The position numbers and the translations under genes were made by a program. From Isoetes taiwanensis (taxonomy: Eukaryota; Streptophyta; Lycopodiopsida; Isoetales; Isoetaceae), in assembly GCA_021234155.1 (NCBI GenBank), contig JAJEKV010000030.1, forward strand, positions 15,116,003 to 15,180,002: a stretch of 64,000 nt of DNA, written 5' to 3'. The notes beneath the pieces were generated by a model, which had not been told where the DNA came from, did not search any database, and saw nothing but the letters and a program-made list of their open reading frames with translations. Position 1 is the stretch's first letter; the number at the start of each line of letters is the position of its first letter. This document shows positions 58,668 to 64,000 of this stretch, piece after piece.

Positions 58668-59873
58668 TTAGTCCCTCCGCTTGATGTACTTAGCCAGTCT
58701 CATATCCTTTGGCTGAAGGGTGACTCTTTTTCCATGGAGAGTGCATGCTAATGAATCTTCGAAGTGCTGCACAACCTCCATCTCTGCTGCTTCTTGTAAA
58801 GCGAGTAACATGTCGTTGGTTACTCGCTTGTTGGGGTCGAACTCCCATAAGATTTCTCGGACAAACCTCTGGAATGCTGCCCTCGGGATGAGGAATCCGT
58901 AGCTCCTTTGGAAGTGCTTGATTTCCCGCAAGGCTCTGGCAAAAGGGGAGGCTTGGGATCTCTTCATAGGCTTCTTGGGGGGTTCTGGTAGCTCTGGCGG
59001 GGGTTTGAGCTGGAATGCTTCCCGAGTTGGCCTCCCTCCTTCGACAGTTTTGACCCTGTTTGCCTCGTAATACGCTGCGTAGTCCTCGTGCATCTTCTTG
59101 TATACTTTGTAATCTGCTAATTCTTTCTTGTACCTCCTCTCTGGTCCTAAGGTGTACGAGTCTCGGGCGGTTTTGGTTGCTTTCTTACCGGCTGCCTTCT
59201 CTGCATCTAGCTTCTTTGCTTCTTGCCATTCCAAGAATGGTGGGGGAACCTTGGCCGAGGGGGTAGGTTAATCGTGTCTCAAGCTGTGTGTTTGTAGTTG
59301 GGATTGGCTCTTCCTCGCTGGATTTCCTCTGTTTCGAGGTTGAGGGTTAGGCTAGCTGGCGTGAGGATTCTCCGTTCGAGAAGGGTTGCCTCCAAGAATC
59401 TTTGCTATATCGATAGTCTCCTCCGGCGAGGTTGGGGATTGTTCACCCGGTTGGCTCGTTTATAGATACGCCGACCGAGGTTCTTCTCTTCTTTTTCCGG
59501 GGTTCTTGAGTCATTACCCTTTTTCCTTTGGGGTCGGGGTCCTCTCTGTTCTTGGTTCTTTGTTCCCGCCATTGGTGCCTTCTTACGGTTGCAACCTCCT
59601 CATCCATACGCTCTTGCTTTCTCCTCCTTCCTCTTGGCTCTTTCTTCTCTTCTTCTTGCCTTTTCCTCTTTCTTCTTTGCCTTTTCTTCTTTCCTCTTTG
59701 CCTTTTCTTCCTTCCTCCGCCTCTTCTCCAAATTCCTGTAATACCTAGGCCGCCTCTCCATGTCGCCCGGTTTGTCGTCGGCATCTTTGAGCTTACGTTC
59801 ATTTTGCAAGCACTTGGTATTTGGGCCTATCTTCCTTCTTTGGCTTATGGGCGGTTTGTTTGGTCCTAGCCAT
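58668..59873 (-). CDS. histone H3-like protein with long charged linker
   Basis: The ATG at 59873 begins MARTKQTAHKPKKEDRPKY, the canonical H3 tail (ARTKQTARK) with Lys4 and Lys9 kept and Arg8 changed to His. A long basic/acidic linker follows in shifted frames (RRKEEKAKRKEEKAKKKEEK). The last 189 codons (59234-58668) start with another linker (RRYKKELADYKVYKKMHEDY) and a proline-rich hinge (PPPELPEPPKKP). They end in the H3 histone fold: ALREIKHFQRSYGFLIPRAA, FQRFVREILWEF, LLALQEAAEMEVVQHFED, CTLHGKRVTLQPKDMRLAKY. Loop 1 has the canonical H3 length, not the longer one common in CENH3. Start and stop are in one frame, 402 codons apart, against about 136 in normal H3. Three +1 shifts in the middle cancel out. 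It lies inside the chromovirus, between 5' LTR and gag, with its own TATA box. Nucleosome incorporation or capture from the host is inference. Confidence 0.82.
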
Positions 59874-59974
59874 TGTACGACAGCGTCTGATTTGGAGCAG
59901 GGCGCCAAAAGATCGGCTAATGAGAAGGAGCTCGTGGAAGCACGGGAGAAACCTAAAAAATGAGCCTATGTCCC

Positions 59975-60004
59975 GTAATTTATAGGGTTGGATTTTTAGG
60001 GTTT
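59975..60004 (-). promoter_or_regulatory. telo-box-like element and TATA box of the H3-like gene
   Basis: On the minus strand AAACCCTAAAAA (59993-60004) precedes TATAAATTAC (59975-59984), which lies about 102-111 bp before the MARTKQTA start codon. Confidence 0.55.
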
Positions 60005-60095
60005 GGTCGACTTAATCTTCGGTGGTTTTCTTTGGCAAAAGTCTCCCTGTCTTGGGCTTAAATTGGGGTCTTGTTTGGTCTTTGCTTCTTGAATG

Positions 60096-60600
60096 GCTCT
60101 CTAAGAGTCTTGGGGAGGGGGTGTCTAGGTTGGGACCTAACTATGCTCTGGCGCACCCTTGGAGTCGTCGCCTTCTCTGCTCCAACACACCCAATTTACA
60201 CCATTTACATCTTTGTTACTCCCTAATTTAAGCATTCTAAGCGGGGATCCTATCATTACTTTGACCCTTTTATTAATTTACAATCAATTTTAAGGGTCAC
60301 TTTTGGGGATGACTCTAAGAGTCTTGTGGGGGGGGTGTTAGGTTGGGACCTAACTATGCTCTGGCACTCTTGGAGTCATTGCCCAAAAGTGACTTGTATA
60401 ATGTTTTTCGATGTTTTAACATACAATTCTAGCTATTTCGAGCTTTTTTGATTGGGATTTCATCTTTTATCTTACCATTTGGAGTTCCTAAGGTCAAGTT
60501 TCGGGGGGTTTATATGGGGTGGCGACTCTAAGTCTTGTGAAAGGGCCATTAGGTGCGAACCTAACATGCTCGAGGAGCACTCTTGGAGTCATTGGCCAAA
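60096..60600. repeat. leader repeats R2-R4 (75-bp palindromic motif, 213-bp spacing)
   Basis: Three copies of a motif of about 75 bp start at about 60099, 60313 and 60526. It contains CTCTAAGAGTCTTG, the inverted repeat TTAGGTTGGGACCTAA and GCACTCTTGGAGTCATTG. Spacing is 214 and 213 bp. A fourth copy lies at 58457-58529. Confidence 0.85.
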
Positions 60601-60774
60601 AGTGCTTGAATTTTAGTAGGGTCTCTTACGTGCCTATGTTCTCTAATTAACCTAATCTTAGATAATTACTAGCTCTACCCCAGGAAAAAATTTTTTCCCG
60701 CTACTCGAGGTTTGAGGATCCTATCAAGTTAGTACTACTGGGAGCATGGTCAGTGCTTTGCTCTTGGTCTCCAA

Positions 60775-60792
60775 GAACATTGCTCGATACCT
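60775..60792 (-). other. primer-binding site of the chromovirus
   Basis: On the minus strand AGGTATCGAGCAATGTTC follows the 5' LTR directly. It resembles the initiator-Met tRNA complement (TGGTATCAGAGC) with a first-base change and one or two missing bases. Confidence 0.6.
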
Positions 60793-62462
60793 TGTGGCGT
60801 CCCCTACTCATTATCACGGTGCCCTCACCGTATACAAACAGGAGTTCATCCCCATACCAGCTCCATGCTAATCTGGGGCCCTCCACATGACACCGCAACC
60901 GTGGCGAGTTCGGTGGGAAGAGTGGAAGGGTCATTGCACCCGTCTCCCTCGGGGCCTACCTAGGCTGGGAGGCGTAAACATACATGTCAGTAGCACATAC
61001 ATCAACATCATATGACCATCACGAAGGATGGTCCTCCACATATCTGCATAGACAAAGATCAGCACATCACATAGGGAATCCTACCCAAGGCTCAGACTCA
61101 AAGGGATGACTGACGGCTTGGGTCTCCAGAGTTCATTGCGCAGGCGTAATTCATGGCAATGGCTTTGGTGGCATATGAACATGGCTTAGGGTTGTCCACT
61201 CCATCCGCCCCTCCTGTGCACACTTTGCAGAGTGGTCTGAAAAGTGTCGGGACCTGACTGTAGCCCGCCGGATGCATAGCCAAGAGGGCTACTCCTGGGC
61301 TCATCTTCCCAGTTCCGATGGGGCAGGTAGGGATCACTCCCTCCAGAGATCTACATGCTGACTCAAGGTGACTAGAGGGCCCTTTGCCCGTATTCGATGA
61401 ACCCACCGGAAGGTGAACACCACCCCCCGGTTGTCGAGTCCATGCCTTGCCCCGCACGCGGTGGCAAGCCATTGGACCTAGCCACAATGGTTCGGTAGGC
61501 CTTACACACGGAGGAACCGTTCATGAGTCGAGGACATGAACCTCCTTCTCGGCCGGTCGGCCCCTTCACCCACATCCGGTGTGGCTCTTGTGCCACAGGC
61601 GAATCTACGGTGTGCTAGAGAGGCTACTCTAGGAGCATCAACTACAAAGCTTTAGGTCTCTACCCCCTCCCAATACAAGGAGTTCATAGAGATGCATCAT
61701 CCATATACTTCGAGAGAACTAAAGAACTAGATCTAATCTATAACATAGAGTTAGGTTCTTTAGTTAGGATCTGCTATCTAGAGATCTAGAGGGCTGCTAT
61801 GGGCAATCTAATAGGCTAAACCCCACCGATTTAATGACTAAAATAGGGTTTAGACTATCTAATTGGCCAAATACCGATCCTTGAGAGGCTCCTCCCGTCA
61901 CGAGCTCGATCATCTATTTGAGACGCTTTCGAATCAAGGGAAACTAAGGATGTAATTCTCCCAGCAGAAGCGGGATGCGGTTTTAATTTGAGGCTGACCA
62001 AAACAGTAGTTCTAAAGCCCTAAAATCGAAAATTGGGCTAGTTAGGGTTTCCTACCCTATATAGACAAGGGGTTGGCTAGGGTTTCCAATTATCCCCTTT
62101 TGGCATGTGGGATAATTGGAAATGGGCCCACTTGCCTTTAAGGGCTAGGTGGCCAAATGTGCACACATGGAAATGTGTGCCCACATTAATGTGTACATTG
62201 GAAAATGTGCACATTAATTGCACCTATGGGTGTGGCCCACTTGGCATGAAGTGTCCACTTGGAAATGTGTGCCCACATTAATGTGTACATTGGAAAATGT
62301 GCACATTAATAGTTGCACATACTTCTGGCAAGTTGCCCCCTAGGGCTACTCACCTGGCTACACGCTAAGCGCACACGCCATTTGGAGTGGCGGTAATGCT
62401 GCGCGTGACGAGGGCAAGACGGTATACGCCCCGGGCGTATATCAGGTCTTTGGAACGTCACA
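60793..62462 (-). repeat. 5' LTR of the chromovirus
   Basis: Second LTR, alignable end to end with 49158-50813. The CTATATAG at 62057-62064 is the likely TATA box, which puts transcription start near 62030 and leaves a long R-U5 of about 1.2 kb. Confidence 0.9.
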
Positions 62463-62467
62463 CCTGC
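62463..62467. other. target-site duplication, right copy (CCTGC)
   Basis: Matches 49153-49157 exactly, confirming the ends of the element. Confidence 0.85.
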
Positions 62468-62638
62468 AACATGCACAACAAGAAATATATTCAGCAACAA
62501 TTCAGCAAAAAAACAGCAACAATTCAGCAAAATCAGCAACAATTCAAAGTTCAAAATTCAGCCAATATACCTTTTCAAAGTTCTTCCAATCCAATCTATT
62601 CAATTTACTCTGCTCCCTTGGACATTTGAGGAAAGCCT

Positions 62639-63725
62639 TCAGCCCAGCCCCCCATAATCCATTTGCAAACATTTTGGCTTGTGCCAAAATGTAGCATCAT
62701 CTTTTCGACAAACCATAGACCTCCACATATCGCTCACACTGCTGAAAGTGTGCATATATGCTTGACATGTTGGTCCTGGGCCACATATGGCGCATTTGCA
62801 TCTGCAGCTAGCCCCGTGAAATTTAGAATCTCTTCTTACCTTGTTGATTGTTTGCCTTACAAATTCAACTCGCATGTGGTAGATGCAGCAACATGTCTCT
62901 CGTTCTTTAAGCCGTCTAACGAACTTTGGCTTCAATACCTCAAATAACCTTATTCCAACTTTCATATTTGGAAATTGCCGTTTGAAACGTTTATAGAACA
63001 TCACCTGCATTGACAAACCTGACTAGGTTAGAACATGTTCAAAATTGTAGCATAACTCAAAACGTACCTGTGATTCTTCGAGGAAGTGGATTGCATGCAA
63101 ATTCTGTGGTCTTGCTATCCTCTTGCCATCAAGATTTCTTCTTAATCGATAACTTGTCGTTTATTAGAGACACCCTTGTCTCAGATATCCAAAAGTTATA
63201 GATCTGCTCACGATCTGCATCAGAAATTCTATCATTTCTAGCTCTCCTCTTGAACATTGACCACGGTCCTCCAAAGTCAGCAATCTTTCTTTTGTCGAGC
63301 AAAGATATATAGCCTTCCTTTTCAAATTCAGTACTTTTTGCACAAAGAAGCACGATTGCTAGAAGAACTTACAGCCATCATCATGGTTGATGCTCTTGCT
63401 TGCTTTATGTCTTTGCTTCTAGCAAGTTTATTGATGGCAAGTGTCTGCTTTACATTATCTACAACATGTTTGTAGACATTTAAAGCTTTATTTCCAATCA
63501 ATTTAAATTCAGGAAGATGTTCTGCTGCCCTTGAAATAATATCTAGTCTATCTTCAGAATGGAAATTCATACATACCGTGTTGATACAGTCCACAATTTG
63601 TTTTGCTACTTTCTGTTTATGTCTAGTGCTCAATCTCTTTGTATGTTTGTCTCTTTCCAAGGCCAATTTCTCCCTCTCTCTATCCTCTGTTGTCTTCTCT
63701 TTTCTGTCATGATTCTCCTGCAAGC
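62639..63725 (-). pseudogene. DDE-like transposase gene, N-terminal half
   Basis: The minus strand gives a basic helical start (KHTKRLSTRHKQKVAKQIVD), then GGPWSMFKRRARNDRISDAD and YNFWISETRVSLINDKL. After a frame change it gives RRNLDGKRIARPQNLH then IHFLEESQ and, across an intron with acceptor CTGCAG (near 63010), VMFYKRFKRQFPNMKVG, LFEVLKPKFVRRLKERETCC and CIYHMRVEF. The W..ET..S and F..LKP..V..LK.R..C.C.YH pattern is the N-terminal signature of the same family as 47414-49153. A TTGTTGTGCATGTTGCAG acceptor ends at the insertion point. Coding may extend beyond 64000, so the right end is not fixed. Confidence 0.5.
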
Positions 63726-64000
63726 TGTATTAGGGGATACACAAAAACATGTCTTCGTGCAAGAAGCCTTACAAGGTGTAGAATCAGGTTGTGTTTCAAA
63801 CTCTCATTTGGAAATGAAAGCGCTTCAAATGAGCAGGATCCTTCGGATCTCTAATGGAACCGAAGTTTTCGTTTCAACATGCAAATTTTGCATGTGGATT
63901 TCTACATTGTGACCAAATGCAGCCAGCTAAGGCTTGTCGATCTTGACCCGGCAAATCTTGCTTCAAATTCTGCTGCATATTTCTCAACAAGATCCATTGG
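63726..64000. other. right-edge sequence, probably upstream exon or intron of the split transposase gene
   Basis: No motif is readable in 63726-64000. The gene entering from the right probably continues here. Confidence 0.35.

Larger units (their letters stand above)
49158..62462 (-). mobile_element. 13.3-kb Ty3/Gypsy chromovirus with extra genes
   Basis: Long terminal repeats of 1656 bp (49158-50813) and 1670 bp (60793-62462) start TGTGACGTCCCC or TGTGGCGTCCCC and end ACGTCACA. The target duplication is CCTGC (49153-49157 and 62463-62467). Genes run on the minus strand, so the right LTR is the 5' LTR. The order is 5' LTR, primer site, repeats, histone-H3-like gene, ORF2, gag, protease, RT-RNaseH, integrase, chromodomain, polypurine tract, 3' LTR. 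That is the gene order of Ty3/Gypsy chromoviruses except for the two genes before gag. Pol is broken into short frames although LTR sequence is largely identical outside CG-rich spots. Either the copy is recently dead or the sequence contains indel errors. Confidence 0.88.

Noticed and set aside
58668-59234. Calling the H3-like protein a centromeric CENH3
   Set aside because: Loop 1 is the canonical length and the tail starts ARTKQTA as in ordinary H3. There is no specific CENH3 feature.

Overview
The window is plant nuclear DNA. The evidence is a three-exon cytosolic ribosomal protein S29 (uS14) gene with a telo-box promoter, an eight-exon soluble inorganic pyrophosphatase gene, a plant PPR fragment and several plant enzyme relics, all set in a repeat-rich, gene-poor background. 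The DUF7869-type transposase genes, the PPR type and the amount of gene debris make me lean towards a large-genome seed-free plant (fern-like). That lineage guess is inference only.

Region 1 (1-24.5 kb) holds the two intact host genes, RPS29 (12.48-12.79 kb) and pyrophosphatase (22.67-23.88 kb). Around them lie decayed pieces of an ABCF transporter, UAP56 helicase, pectinesterase, PPR protein, O-methyltransferase and a retroelement zinc knuckle, plus short tandem repeats.

Region 2 (24.5-36.5 kb) is a tandem array of four units of about 0.95 kb. The third unit is split by an 8.1-kb DNA transposon (26947-35052) with imperfect terminal inverted repeats and an apparent 4-bp target duplication. 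It carries a minus-strand accessory gene, a plus-strand DUF8039-like and DUF7869/DDE-like transposase unit, a tandem pair of very small paralogous genes, and fourteen copies of a CG-rich palindrome (consensus ATCGCGGYCGCGAT).

Region 3 (36.5-47.4 kb) has a decayed LINE, a double foldback next to a retroelement primer-binding site, a tandem TRIM (three LTRs, two internal domains), an unrecognised coiled-coil/RING-like gene with a 294-bp exon-pair duplication, and a sulfiredoxin relic.

Region 4 (47.4-64 kb) is a second DDE-like transposase gene on the minus strand, running off the right edge. It is split at a splice acceptor by a 13.3-kb Ty3/Gypsy chromovirus (49158-62462; 1.66-kb LTRs; 5-bp target duplication CCTGC). 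Between its 5' LTR and gag the chromovirus carries two extra genes. The first is a histone-H3-like protein: it starts MARTKQTAHK, has a long charged linker and ends in a clear H3 histone fold. The second is an unrecognised ORF. Each has its own telo-box-like element and TATA box, and a palindromic repeat further upstream. A retrotransposon carrying an H3-like gene is the most striking feature of the window.

Limits: everything was read by eye without searches or alignments. Many transposon frames are broken by small indels, so boundaries inside pol and the transposases are approximate.
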